Source: an uncultured Clostridia bacterium
Lineage (GTDB): Bacteria > Bacillota > Clostridia > TANB77 > CAG-508
Direction of reading: 5' to 3'
Assembly: GCA_944386165.1 (NCBI GenBank)
Contig: CALXAA010000001.1
Coordinates: 1-64,000 of the forward strand
Length of the DNA: 64,000 bases
In this document: positions 45,178-54,197 of the stretch, piece by piece
How the letters are laid out: each line of letters starts with the position of its first letter
How positions within the stretch are numbered: the first letter of the stretch is position 1
The notes under the pieces: generated by a model
The model's database searches: none
Told to the model about the DNA's origin: nothing
Seen by the model: only the letters and a program-made list of their open reading frames with translations
Position numbers and translations under genes: made by a program

Positions 45178-47589
45178 TTAAAAGTTGTCAAAATCTCCGT
45201 CCCCATTGGCACGGCAAACTTTTGCATATTTTTTTAGTTTTTCATATGCTAAATAATTTACAGTACCTGCTGGGAATTTTCCATTTTTATCTTTTTTTCC
45301 TGCTGGAACTCCCGTTAAAACTTCTATTCCTTCATCAATAGTAGAAACTGCATATATATGGAATAATTTATTTTTTACAGCATCAACTACTTCATCATTT
45401 AATTGTAAATTTTCTACATTTTGAATTGGTATCATTACACCATGTGAACCATCTAATCCACGCATTTTACAGATTTGGAAATATCCTTCAATTTTTTCAT
45501 TAACACCACCAATTGGTTGAATTTGTCCTTTTTGGTTTACAGAGCCTGTTACCGCTATTGACTGTTTTATTGGAATTTCAGATAAACTTGAAAGTAAACC
45601 ATAAAGTTCTGTACTTGAAGCACTATCTCCATCTACTCCATTATATAATTGTTCAAAACATATACTTGCAGTTAAACAAAGAGGAATCTCTTGTGCAAAT
45701 AGTTCTCCTAAATATCCTGCCAAAATATAAACACCTTTTGCATGTGTAGATCCAGAAAGTTCAACTTCTCTTTCTATATTTACTACCCCCTGTTTTCCCG
45801 TGTAAGTATTTACTGTTATTTTTGCAGGTTTACCAAATGTATAATCTCCTATTGTCATAACTGTAAGTCCATTAATTTCTCCTACTAATGAACCAGAAGT
45901 ATTTATTAATAAAGTATTTTCTTTTATCATTTCTAAATATTTTTCGTCATATTTCTTTATTCTTTCAACTCTTTCTGCTAATGCTTTATTTACAAAATCT
46001 TCTGTAACTATTTTTGATTTAGCAAGTTTTGCCCAAACAGCTGCTTCTCCTACTACTTGGCCTAAATCTGTAAATCTAGTTGACAATTTATTATTATCTC
46101 CAGCAATTCTTGAAGCATATTCTACTACTCTTGCCATTGCATCTTTATTTAAATGAGGTAATCCTTCTTGTTCGCAGAAAGAATGTACAAATTGTGCTAA
46201 TTTGTTTACATTTTCTTCATTTATTGGAGCCGTTTCTTCAAATTCAACTTTTATTTTAAATAATCTTCTAAAATCACTATCCATTGAAAGAAGTGTGTGA
46301 TATATATTTGCACTTCCAACTAAAATGACTTTTACATCAATTGGAATAGGCTCTGGTTTTAATGAAATTATTGACATTGAAGAACGTTGTTCTATTGTGT
46401 TATCTATAGAAATTTCTTTTACTCTTAAAACTCTTTTTAATTCTTCATAGCATATTCCATTTGCTAACAAATCTTTTGCTTGAAATATTATATATCCTCC
46501 ATTTGCTTTTTGTAATAGTCCTGGTTTCAACATTGTAAAATCTGTTTTAAATGAACCATAATAATTTTCATATTCTAATTTTCCAAATAAATTATTAAAT
46601 GAATAATTTGAGTCCATTATAACTGGTGCACCTTGTGTTTCACTATTGTCAATAAATAAATTGACTCTATAATTTAAACATGGGTCTGGCTTTTTTTGTA
46701 TTGGATTTGGTTGTATTTGATTTTGTTGATTTTTATCTTCTTCTAAAAAATAAGACACATTTTTTAATACATCTTGTTTTACATCATTTAAAAATTGATT
46801 TATTTTTTTATTTCTTTTATATTTTGATTTTATATAGTTAATATGAGCATTTACAGTTAAAAGAGCAACATTTGATTGCCATTCAGATACTTTTTTATCT
46901 GCTTGTCTTTCTATTTCTTTTATTTGTCCAATAGCATCCATTATTTGTTGTTGAACTATCAATGATTTTTCTTCATATTTTTGTTTAACTGATTCTTCTA
47001 ATTTATCAAATTCTTCTTCAGGTATAACTTTTCCATCAATTACAGGCATCATGTATATACCATTTTGAGCAGACTTAACTTGAAATCCTTCTTCTAAAGC
47101 ATCTTTGCTTAATTTATTCATTACTATTTCTCGTTTTTCTTCAAATTCTTTTTTTATTAATGTTTTTTCTTTTTCGAAGTCATCAGCATTAAATGTTTTT
47201 TTAATATCTTTTTTTACTTCTTTAATAAATCCATCCATGCTTTCTTTAAATTCTTTTCCTTGACCTGCAGGTAAAGAAACTGCTATTGGTTCATTTGGAT
47301 TTTGGAAATTGTATATATAACACCAGTCATTTGGTACTTTCTTCTTTGGAGCAATGGAATCCAAGTAATTTTTGGTATACATTGTTTTTCCTACACCACT
47401 TGGTCCTTCAATATATATGTTATATCCTTTTATAGAAACTTGTACTCCAAATTGTAATGCTTTTATTCCTCTTTCTTGTCCTATTCCATCTGTTACTGGC
47501 TCTAATTCTTGAGTTGTTTCAAAATGGAACATGTCTTTATTACATATCATTTTTAAATCTCTATAGCTTAATTCATTTTTATTATTCAT
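45178..47589 (-). CDS. Lon-like ATP-dependent protease (LonB/LonC type)
   Basis: The N-terminus has P-loop EGPSGVGKTMYT (about residues 61-72). A long coiled-coil insert follows, then a second AAA part with KANGGYIIFQAKDLL and SDFRRLFKIKVEFEE. The C-terminal protease domain has Ser656 (GDSASSTELY) and Lys699 (GGVNEKIEGY). It belongs to the roughly 800-aa 'Lon-related' family rather than classical Lon. The last nine residues (NGDGDFDNF) are encoded by a copy of the palindromic repeat, so the native C-terminus was probably altered. The start follows CGGAGG. Confidence 0.92.
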   Translation of the reverse strand: MNNKNELSYRDLKMICNKDMFHFETTQELEPVTDGIGQERGIKALQFGVQVSIKGYNIYIEGPSGVGKTMYTKNYLDSIAPKKKVPNDWCYIYNFQNPNEPIAVSLPAGQGKEFKESMDGFIKEVKKDIKKTFNADDFEKEKTLIKKEFEEKREIVMNKLSKDALEEGFQVKSAQNGIYMMPVIDGKVIPEEEFDKLEESVKQKYEEKSLIVQQQIMDAIGQIKEIERQADKKVSEWQSNVALLTVNAHINYIKSKYKRNKKINQFLNDVKQDVLKNVSYFLEEDKNQQNQIQPNPIQKKPDPCLNYRVNLFIDNSETQGAPVIMDSNYSFNNLFGKLEYENYYGSFKTDFTMLKPGLLQKANGGYIIFQAKDLLANGICYEELKRVLRVKEISIDNTIEQRSSMSIISLKPEPIPIDVKVILVGSANIYHTLLSMDSDFRRLFKIKVEFEETAPINEENVNKLAQFVHSFCEQEGLPHLNKDAMARVVEYASRIAGDNNKLSTRFTDLGQVVGEAAVWAKLAKSKIVTEDFVNKALAERVERIKKYDEKYLEMIKENTLLINTSGSLVGEINGLTVMTIGDYTFGKPAKITVNTYTGKQGVVNIEREVELSGSTHAKGVYILAGYLGELFAQEIPLCLTASICFEQLYNGVDGDSASSTELYGLLSSLSEIPIKQSIAVTGSVNQKGQIQPIGGVNEKIEGYFQICKMRGLDGSHGVMIPIQNVENLQLNDEVVDAVKNKLFHIYAVSTIDEGIEVLTGVPAGKKDKNGKFPAGTVNYLAYEKLKKYAKVCRANGDGDFDNF
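45184..45212 (-). repeat. GGGGACGGAGATTTTGACA repeat, copy 3, inside the Lon-like gene
   Basis: On the minus strand CCAATGGGGACGGAGATTTT followed by GACAAC forms the last codons of the Lon-like gene. The match to the arm of the 33610 palindrome is 20 bases or more without change. Confidence 0.85.
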
Positions 47590-47816
47590 TTTTTCCTCCG
47601 TATCTCTACTTAATTTTCGAGCAAATTTTTGATTTTTATGATTTTTAAAAACGTTATTTTTTATATCATAAAAAAGTCAAATTTACTATTTTATTTTATC
47701 CCTTTTTATCTTTTTTATTTTATATTAGTTGTCTATTTTTGTAAAGCTATTTTTTAAAATTTCGACAAGAAATTTTTTCAAATTTTGCACTAAATTTCTA
47801 TAAGCTTTTTCTATTG

Positions 47817-48515
47817 CTACTCTGCTTGAAAATAAAAAAATTCATTTATTATATTGGCACAATTTTTTGAAGCTTTTTCTAAAAATTCATCAAATGTAAT
47901 TGCATTTTTTCCATTTGGTTTATCAGATATACTTCTTATAATAACAAATGGAATATTATCAAGTTTACAAACTTGAGCTATTGCAGCTCCTTCCATTTCA
48001 ATTGCATAGGCATCAAATTTTTCTTTTATTTTGTTTTTCATTTTAATATCTGTGCAAAATATGTCTCCTGAAGCAATTGTTCCAACTTTCACATTAAATT
48101 TTTGGTTTGGAATGTTTTTTATAGATTGTTTTATTTCATTTATTAAGTTTATATCACTTTCAACAAATTGACCAACATTACTAATATATCCTTTTGGATG
48201 ATTAAATGCTGTTATGTCAAAATCATGTTGAACTAATTTGTTTCCTATTACAATATCTCCTATTTCTAATTCATCATTACATCCTGCTGCAGATCCAACA
48301 TTTATTATTGCTTTAGGATTAAATTTATCTATTAAAATTTGTGTAACTCTTGAGGCATTTACCTTTCCTACTCCTGCTTCAACTAATACTACTTCTACAT
48401 TGTTAATAACTCCTGTAAAAAATGTTAATTCATATATCTTTTTTTCTTCTATTTTTGACATTATATTTTTTATTTCTACCATTTCTTCATTCATTGCAGC
48501 TATTATTCCGTACAT
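47817..48515 (-). CDS. mtnN: 5'-methylthioadenosine/S-adenosylhomocysteine nucleosidase
   Basis: MtnN recycles methylthioadenosine and adenosylhomocysteine. The 232-aa protein starts GIIAAMNEEM, has VVLVEAGVGKVNAS, INVGSAAGCND, the substrate motif AIEMEGAAIAQVC and the catalytic Asp in IRSISDKPNG. The start follows AAAGGAAATGAGG. A methyltransferase gene lies immediately upstream on the same strand. Confidence 0.95.
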   Translation of the reverse strand: MYGIIAAMNEEMVEIKNIMSKIEEKKIYELTFFTGVINNVEVVLVEAGVGKVNASRVTQILIDKFNPKAIINVGSAAGCNDELEIGDIVIGNKLVQHDFDITAFNHPKGYISNVGQFVESDINLINEIKQSIKNIPNQKFNVKVGTIASGDIFCTDIKMKNKIKEKFDAYAIEMEGAAIAQVCKLDNIPFVIIRSISDKPNGKNAITFDEFLEKASKNCANIINEFFYFQAE

Positions 48516-48570
48516 TTTTTCCTCATTTCCTTTTTATTAGATTTTTTATTTAAAACAAATTTAATATATC

Positions 48571-49155
48571 TCAGTTGTTTCTTTTTGCAATAATATTATA
48601 TATATGCCAATGTTTCATTGATCCAGATGCAGTTTTTGCATCTTTTTCAATTTCATCAAATTCAATTATTTCAAATTTATCTTTAAATAAATTAAATACT
48701 TGTTCTTTTGATAGAAACACCATTTCTTTTTTGGTTTCTTTCCATGAATCATTTAAACCAAAAAAGTTTCCTACAAAATATCCATTTTTACAAATATTTT
48801 GTACTATACTGTTCCACATCTTATAAAAATTGTCCTTTGAGCAGAATGGAATGCTAAAATTTGCAACTATTAATTGTGTCTTTTCTAATTTTATATTTTC
48901 AAAATTTTGACATTCAAATCTAAATCTTGTTCTTTCTTCATCATTTAAATTTTTATCTATATATTCTTTTGTATTTTCCTTATCTATTGCTAATACATTC
49001 CATCCATTTTTTATTAAATATATTGTGTCTCTCCCTGCCCCACATCCTAAATCTATTGCACTTTCGGGTTTTATATTCATGTTTATAAATTTTTTGGTTA
49101 TTATATGTGGTCCACTATCTTTTGTGGCTTCATAATATTTTTTTGCATTTTTCAA
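48571..49155 (-). CDS. Class I SAM-dependent methyltransferase
   Basis: Motif I, AIDLGCGAGRDTIYLIKNGW, is followed by VLAIDKEN and LIVANFSIPFCSKDNF, the usual order of class I methyltransferases. The C-terminus has GSMKHWHIYNIIA, as in small tellurite-resistance TehB-like enzymes. The substrate is unknown. The frame extends to 49221, but the TTG at 49155 follows AAAGGAAAGG and gives a normal N-terminus (194 aa). Co-transcription with mtnN is plausible, since MtnN removes the adenosylhomocysteine product. Confidence 0.85.
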   Translation of the reverse strand: MKNAKKYYEATKDSGPHIITKKFINMNIKPESAIDLGCGAGRDTIYLIKNGWNVLAIDKENTKEYIDKNLNDEERTRFRFECQNFENIKLEKTQLIVANFSIPFCSKDNFYKMWNSIVQNICKNGYFVGNFFGLNDSWKETKKEMVFLSKEQVFNLFKDKFEIIEFDEIEKDAKTASGSMKHWHIYNIIAKRNN

Positions 49156-49272
49156 AATATTATTTCCTTTCCTTTTTAAAAAATATATAAGCATCTTATC
49201 ATATTTACAAATCATATTCAAGAAAATTAAAATTAAAATTTGTCAGTTTTGTAATTTTTTTTATTTTACCTA

Positions 49273-49301
49273 TTGACAAATTAAATTAATTAGATTATAA
49301 T
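49273..49301 (+). promoter_or_regulatory. Promoter of tRNA-Leu
   Basis: TTGACA (49273-49278) and TATAAT (49296-49301) are both consensus, with a 17-base spacer. Confidence 0.85.
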
Positions 49302-49334
49302 AATTCTTGTCATATGAAAAGCCAGTTTAAATAT

Positions 49335-49424
49335 GCAGATGTGGCGGAACTGGCAGACGCACAGGACTTAAAATCCTGCGGGACTTAACCTCCCGTGCCG
49401 GTTCGATTCCGGCCATCTGCACCA
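49335..49424 (+). tRNA. tRNA-Leu (anticodon TAA)
   Basis: This is a class II tRNA with a long variable arm. GCAGATG pairs with CATCTGC, the anticodon stem CAGGA/TCCTG encloses CTTAAAA (anticodon TAA), and the T loop contains GGTTCGATTCC. ACCA is encoded. Confidence 0.95.
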
Positions 49425-49430
49425 GAATTA

Positions 49431-49472
49431 AAAACTATGAAGCGTTGAAATATCAACGTTTCATAGTTTTTC
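49431..49472 (+). terminator. Terminator of tRNA-Leu
   Basis: AAAACTATGAAGCGTTGA and TCAACGTTTCATAGTTTT form a long stem with one mismatch, followed by a T run. Confidence 0.85.
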
Positions 49473-49562
49473 TGTTTACAAAGTAATGCAATAAAAAATA
49501 TAAATATACTAATATTTTTTCAATTTATCTATAAGTAATTAGTTCTAAAAAGTTTATTCTTA

Positions 49563-49591
49563 TTGAAAAATCGATCAAAATAATATATAAT
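49563..49591 (+). promoter_or_regulatory. Promoter of the AlbA_2/ATPase gene
   Basis: TTGAAA (49563-49568) and TATAAT (49586-49591) have a 17-base spacer. Confidence 0.75.
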
Positions 49592-49626
49592 CTTATTGAA
49601 ATTTAAGTAGCATGGAGTGTGTGTTT

Positions 49627-50970
49627 ATGCAAAATACAGAAACAAATCGAATTGAAAATAAAGAACAACTAAATGAAGATTTTGAACAAGAAGTAATAGC
49701 TTTTCTTAACTACAAAGAAGGTGGAATTATTTATGTAGGAATTAGAAAAAACGGACAAGTTGTTGGAGTTCAAGATGTAGATTTAACACAATTACAAGTA
49801 AAAGATAGAATAAAAAATAATATACAACCTTCTACTTTAGGATTATTTGATGTAATTGTGGAAACAATAGACAATAAAGAAGTAATAAAAGTAGTAATAT
49901 CAAGTGGAACTGAAAAGCCATATTATTTAAGAAAAAAAGGCAGAACTCCAGAAGGATGCTATATTAGAGTTGGTAGTAGCAAAGAAAGAATGACTGAAAG
50001 AATGATTGATGATATGTATTCCAGAAGAATTAAAAATACATTAAAAGAAATTGACTCTCCAAGACAAGAATTAACATTTAATCAATTGAAAATTTATTAT
50101 GAAGAACACGGATTAAAATTAAATGATAACTTTTTACAAAATCTTGATTTATTAACAAGTGAAGGCAAATACAATTATAATGCATTTCTATTAGCAGATG
50201 AAAATAATGTTTCTATAAAACTTGTAAAATATTTAGGCACTAATAAAATGGATTTAGTGGAAAATCAAGAATATGGATATCGTTGCTTGATTACAGCAAC
50301 ACAAAAAATCTTAGATAGGCTTGATACTGAAAATACAGTTTATGCAAAGATAGAATATAAAGGAAGAAAAGAAGTAGAAAAAATTGATAGTAAAGCACTA
50401 AAAGAAGCAGTGATAAATGCTATTGTACATAATGACTACTCTTATGGAAATTCTCCAATTGTAGAATTATACTCTGATAGAATTGAAATAACATCTGCAG
50501 GTGGTTTACCACAAGAATTATCGCAAGAAGAATTTTTAGAAGGTGTTACTGCTCCAAGAAATAAGGAACTTATTAGAGTGTTCAAAGATGTAGATTTAAT
50601 TGAAAACATTGGCTCTGGAGTTTTAAGAATTTTAGATGCTTATGATAAAAGTTGTTTTAAATTTATGGATCATTTCTTAAGAGTTTCTTTTAAATACAAA
50701 GAAAATCCATTTAAATACGACACCGAACAAGTAAAACCGAACAAGTTAACCGAACAAGTAAAACCGAACAAGAAAGAAGATAAAATTAATTTGATTTTAG
50801 AATTTTGTAAAGAGCCTAAAAGTGTAAAAGAAATTATGGAATATATTGGATTAAAACATAGACCAACATTTATGTATGATTATTTAAATCCATTGCTAGA
50901 GAAAGGCAAATTACAAATGACAATTCCAGATAAGCCAAAAAGTAGAAATCAAAAATATGTTATTAAATAA
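49627..50970 (+). CDS. AlbA_2 (Schlafen-type) and HATPase-domain putative regulator
   Basis: Residues 15-120 form an AlbA_2/Schlafen-type domain (EQEVIAFLNYKEGGIIYVGI, then GCYIRVGSSKERMT). Residues 250-345 are a HATPase_c_4-like domain (AVINAIVHNDYSYG, IEITSAGGLP, ENIGSGVLRI). The C-terminus is a winged helix. Such proteins are called ATP-dependent DNA helicase RecG-related regulators and are frequent in accessory regions. TEQVKPNK occurs twice in tandem near residue 375, at the domain hinge. The ATG at 49627 fits GGAG; the upstream ATG at 49612 does not. Confidence 0.85.
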   Translation: MQNTETNRIENKEQLNEDFEQEVIAFLNYKEGGIIYVGIRKNGQVVGVQDVDLTQLQVKDRIKNNIQPSTLGLFDVIVETIDNKEVIKVVISSGTEKPYYLRKKGRTPEGCYIRVGSSKERMTERMIDDMYSRRIKNTLKEIDSPRQELTFNQLKIYYEEHGLKLNDNFLQNLDLLTSEGKYNYNAFLLADENNVSIKLVKYLGTNKMDLVENQEYGYRCLITATQKILDRLDTENTVYAKIEYKGRKEVEKIDSKALKEAVINAIVHNDYSYGNSPIVELYSDRIEITSAGGLPQELSQEEFLEGVTAPRNKELIRVFKDVDLIENIGSGVLRILDAYDKSCFKFMDHFLRVSFKYKENPFKYDTEQVKPNKLTEQVKPNKKEDKINLILEFCKEPKSVKEIMEYIGLKHRPTFMYDYLNPLLEKGKLQMTIPDKPKSRNQKYVIK

Positions 50971-51015
50971 AAGAATAATTAAGCAATAAAAATTTTATAA
51001 AAAGAGTATAAAATT

Positions 51016-51131
51016 ATGGATTTAAATAAAGAAATCGAAGAAATAAAAAAATAAAAGAGTTGATTTAGATAAAGCATTGGAAACAAGTTGGACTAGAAAA
51101 ATATGGGAGAAAAATATAAAAAATGATAGAT
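51016..51131 (+). pseudogene. Short decayed frame, unknown
   Basis: ATG at 51016 starts MDLNKEIEEIKK and then stops. Skipping one base gives a continuation, KRVDLDKALETSWTRKIWEK and so on, to 51131, overlapping the next start. This looks like a small gene or gene end broken by one base. The evidence is only the coding look of the sequence. Confidence 0.3.
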
Positions 51132-51539
51132 AACAATAGATTAAATCACTCATTAGCTGTTTCTAGAAAAATGATTGAAATAGGAAAAGAATATAATTTA
51201 GACGATAATGCATTACAAGATTTGTTTGTATTAGGATTTAATCATGATATTGGTTATGAAAATGGAAATAATTCTAACCATGGACATATTGGTGGAGAAA
51301 TATTAAAAAGAAATAATTATAAATACTGGAAAGAAATTTACTATCATGGAGATGTGAATACAAAATATACATCATTATTTTTAGAAATATTAAATAAAGC
51401 AGATATGCAAATTGATAAATTTGGTAAAGATGTTGGTTATGATAAAAGACTGGAGGATATTAAAAATAGATATGGAGAAAGTTCTACAACTTATAAGAAT
51501 GCTGAAATATTGGTATCTAATTTAAGGAGTAAAAAATAG
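51123..51539 (+). CDS. Small HD-domain protein
   Basis: The 138-aa product has LNHSLAVSRKMIEIGKEY, the metal motif GFNHDIGYENGN, and a further His pair (SNHGHIGGEIL, YYHGD). This is the pattern of HD/HDIG phosphohydrolases acting on nucleotides. It lacks any other domain. The ribosome binding site is weak (GGGAGAAAAA). It begins a short run of small plus-strand genes between the AlbA_2 gene and the mobilization genes. Confidence 0.78.
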   Translation: MIDNNRLNHSLAVSRKMIEIGKEYNLDDNALQDLFVLGFNHDIGYENGNNSNHGHIGGEILKRNNYKYWKEIYYHGDVNTKYTSLFLEILNKADMQIDKFGKDVGYDKRLEDIKNRYGESSTTYKNAEILVSNLRSKK

Positions 51540-51600
51540 TAATGGAATTATACATGATGAAGAAGTAAAAACAAAAAAATATATTATTGAGGAGTAGTTT

Positions 51601-51918
51601 ATGGATAAATATATAATTGTAACAACACTATGTGATAAAGAAAAAATAGCAAATAAAATAATAGATACATTATTACAAAAAAGATTAGTAGTTGGAAGTC
51701 AAATATCTAAAGTACACTCTAAATACTGGTGGAATAATCAGTTAGAAAAAAATGACGAATATAAATTAGAATTTAGAGCAAAAGAAAGTTTATTTACTGA
51801 AATAGAAAATGAAATAAAGAAAATACATGATTATGAAGTACCTGAAATATCTTTTTATTCTATATCAAATGCCAATACTGAATTTTTTAATTGGATTGAT
51901 GAATATACTTCAAAATAG
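51601..51918 (+). CDS. CutA1-like divalent cation tolerance protein
   Basis: At 105 aa the protein has the CutA trimer pattern: IIVTTLCDKEKIANKIIDTL, LVVGSQISKVHSKYWWNNQL and a C-terminal YEVPEISFYSISNA. CutA proteins form trimers related to PII and have been tied to copper tolerance, but the true role is unclear. The ribosome binding site is GAGGAG. No metal transporter is nearby. Confidence 0.88.
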   Translation: MDKYIIVTTLCDKEKIANKIIDTLLQKRLVVGSQISKVHSKYWWNNQLEKNDEYKLEFRAKESLFTEIENEIKKIHDYEVPEISFYSISNANTEFFNWIDEYTSK

Positions 51919-51934
51919 CAAAAAATCAGTAATT

Positions 51935-51963
51935 TTGACTTTTCTTAAAAAATATGATAGAAT
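51935..51963 (+). promoter_or_regulatory. Promoter of the 203-aa unknown gene
   Basis: TTGACT (51935-51940) and TAGAAT (51958-51963) have a 17-base spacer. Confidence 0.7.
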
Positions 51964-51986
51964 ATATGTATATTGAGGTGAGAATT

Positions 51987-52598
51987 ATGATGAGTGATGA
52001 AGAAAAAATAATATTCGAAAAAGCAAAATCTGCATTAATAAAATTAGGAAAATATAGTGATGATAAAGAGAATAGCGATGAAACAAAAATAAATGATACA
52101 TTATTAGATCATTTACTGCTTTCAGCGCTTCTTGGAATGAATAGTTCATTTATGAAAATTCATGAACAAATTGATTTTGACTCTTTTGAAGATAGAAAAA
52201 AATTGTTTAGAGGAGATTTTGAAGATATAGATGATGTCAGACATATATTATCGCATTTACTTCCTACTTTGCAAGAAAAAGGACTTGTAGATAGAAATGA
52301 AATTGCATTAAGTATGATGGAAGAAGTATATAATACGCAAAGAGAGATGGCAATTATACAATGGCATAAAGATAAAGCTAAAGGTATAAAAAGAATGGAA
52401 CCAATGTCATCAGAACAATGGCCTTTTTTGAATGGAGTTTGGAGACAACATGCTTCTGAATATGTTATAGCTAAATCTGTATTAGATAGTTACGGAATTG
52501 ATGTTAATGAAGAAGATGTGAAAAAAGTGTGGGAAGAAAGAAATTTTGAATTATTTAAAAGAAATAATCCAGGCTCAATTAGTACAGACGAAAGATAA
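51987..52598 (+). CDS. Unknown soluble protein
   Basis: The roughly 203-aa product is not recognised. It is acidic and mostly helical in appearance, with no membrane helix. Noticeable segments are DHLLLSALLGMNSSFMKIHE, DDVRHILSHLLPTLQEKGLV and QWPFLNGVWRQHASEYVIAK. The frame begins at 51954, but the ATG at 51987 follows GAGGTGAG. It has its own promoter and ends 33 bases from the convergent mob gene. Confidence 0.75.
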   Translation: MMSDEEKIIFEKAKSALIKLGKYSDDKENSDETKINDTLLDHLLLSALLGMNSSFMKIHEQIDFDSFEDRKKLFRGDFEDIDDVRHILSHLLPTLQEKGLVDRNEIALSMMEEVYNTQREMAIIQWHKDKAKGIKRMEPMSSEQWPFLNGVWRQHASEYVIAKSVLDSYGIDVNEEDVKKVWEERNFELFKRNNPGSISTDER

Positions 52599-52631
52599 AA
52601 TAAGTATTTTAAATGGAGTGGAATAAAAATT

Positions 52632-53816
52632 TTACCACTCCATTTCTTCATATTCTAGTTCCTCTTCATGTTCAATCTGTTTTATAGGATCAATATAAGT
52701 ATCATTTTCAAGTTCAAACTTCCTGATTAACTCATCTTCTTCAGAAATAGAAAATTTCACACAAACCCAATGAATAAATTTTTCAACTGTTTTTTGCAAA
52801 GTATTTATAACTTTTTTCAAAAAATTATTTTCTTTTTCTAAATTATAGATTCTGTTTTCGTATTTGTCTTGAATTTTAGTTTTTTCTTCCTGTAACTTAA
52901 GATTATAGGTATTTTTTAAAATTTCGTATTTTCCTTTAAGTTCAATATTTTCTTCTAAAATAGGTTTAATTTCTTTTTCATATTTTACTGCTTTATCTAC
53001 AGTTTTCATTTGTCTATTTAAAGTTAAAGTAAGCAAAGTATTTTGCTCTTGTAATTCTTTTATTGCTTTATCTTTAGGTTTTATAATTTGTTCTTGAATT
53101 TTCTCATCTCTATTTTTCATTAGTTTTTTAAAACTTGAAATATCAGGAGTATCAGGTAATTCCAGTTTTACATCTTGCAATAGTGTTTTACTTTCTTCAA
53201 AATTTGTAATCTTTTTATAATCTTCAACTGATAAATGAACTCTTTCACTTGGATTTCCTCGTTCTAATTCAAAATTATTTGCAACCATATAATTGTAAAA
53301 AGCATCTTGTAATTGTCTGTAACTATCTTTTGCTTTCCAAAATTCACTACAAGCAATTTTATCAATAGAATTTCCTTTTTTATCTTTTGTATGAATTACT
53401 GGAATAAAAACTAGATGCATATGTGGAGTTTCTTCATCCATATGTACTTTTGCTGATAAAATATATTGTTCTCCTAAATTTTTATATTCGCATACAAATT
53501 TATAAGCAGTTTCAAAATATCTTTTAGTTTCATCTATTCCAATACTATTAAAATATTCTTTATCAGAAGTAATAATATATTCACAAGCAATATTACTTAC
53601 TGTTTTTATTTGTCCTTTTAGATTATATTTTTCTTTTATTAAATCAAACTTTTTTTCATAAGAATGTTTACAATCTTTTAGTGAATAATTGAGATGAGAT
53701 AATTCTGGATTTATATTTTTATTAGAATAATTTTTATTTCTTCTTTCATTATGACGATATATTCCTTTTAGGTTTTCTCTTTTATATTTTGTGTTTCTAA
53801 TAATAGCATAACTCAT
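52632..53816 (-). CDS. mobV: MobV-family relaxase (Pre/Mob)
   Basis: The relaxase nicks oriT to start plasmid mobilization. The N-terminal domain has HNERRNKNYSNKNINPELSH and the metal triad in VHMDEETPHMHLVF (His125, His132, His134). The C-terminal half from about residue 230 is a long coiled coil (KEIKPILEENIELKGKYEIL). The 394-aa gene ends in an acidic tail (EEELEYEEMEW). The start follows AGGAGG. A matching MobV oriT lies about 75 bases upstream, so the mobilization unit may be intact. Confidence 0.93.
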   Translation of the reverse strand: MSYAIIRNTKYKRENLKGIYRHNERRNKNYSNKNINPELSHLNYSLKDCKHSYEKKFDLIKEKYNLKGQIKTVSNIACEYIITSDKEYFNSIGIDETKRYFETAYKFVCEYKNLGEQYILSAKVHMDEETPHMHLVFIPVIHTKDKKGNSIDKIACSEFWKAKDSYRQLQDAFYNYMVANNFELERGNPSERVHLSVEDYKKITNFEESKTLLQDVKLELPDTPDISSFKKLMKNRDEKIQEQIIKPKDKAIKELQEQNTLLTLTLNRQMKTVDKAVKYEKEIKPILEENIELKGKYEILKNTYNLKLQEEKTKIQDKYENRIYNLEKENNFLKKVINTLQKTVEKFIHWVCVKFSISEEDELIRKFELENDTYIDPIKQIEHEEELEYEEMEW

Positions 53817-53884
53817 TTATAAGTACCTCCTTTTTAGTCTGCTGAACAAACACTTTATATTCTTAAATTTGTGCTTTTTTTGAT

Positions 53885-53935
53885 TGTGTTGTAACACACT
53901 ACAACACTTTTTTAGCCTTATGGCAAAAAGTGTTA
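53885..53935 (-). other. oriT: Origin of transfer (oriT) of MobV type
   Basis: On the minus strand TAGTGTGTTA (53901-53892) matches the pMV158-family nick region (TAGTGTG/TTA). It is the centre of a GTGTTGT/ACAACAC inverted repeat (53886-53907). A second TAGTGTGG lies on the plus strand at 53934-53941. Position upstream of mobV is as expected. Confidence 0.75.
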
Positions 53936-54097
53936 GTGTGGCAGGGACACCCTGTACCCGTTTGCCTAAAAAACACACTTGGTATTTTTTAGGTTTTAAC
54001 TAAATATGCTAAAGCAAATTTAGTTAAAAATAGCAACACAAAAATTGATAACCAATTTTTATATTGCTATTTTCACAAAAGTATAACTACTTTTGTG
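53922..54097. repeat. Chain of hairpins between oriT and the repA remnant
   Basis: The stems are GGCAAA/TTTGCC (53922 and 53961) enclosing CAGGG/CCCTG; a perfect 12-bp stem at 53994-54005 and 54018-54029; a 17-bp imperfect stem at 54031-54047 and 54053-54069; and a perfect 10-bp stem CACAAAAGTA/TACTTTTGTG at 54074-54097. No gene lies in this 380-base stretch. It may be a plasmid origin or a single-strand replication structure. Confidence 0.7.
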
Positions 54098-54197
54098 TTT
54101 TATATAAGTTGTTATATATTAGCATATAAACTGTTTAAAAATTCAGGAGAATAATCTCTACCAGAATATTTCATTGAATTTTTATTTACCTTATTCT

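Noticed and set aside
49335-49424. tRNA-Leu as an integration site with a duplicated 3' end
   Set aside because: No second copy of the tRNA 3' sequence was seen downstream in the window, so an attachment site cannot be claimed.
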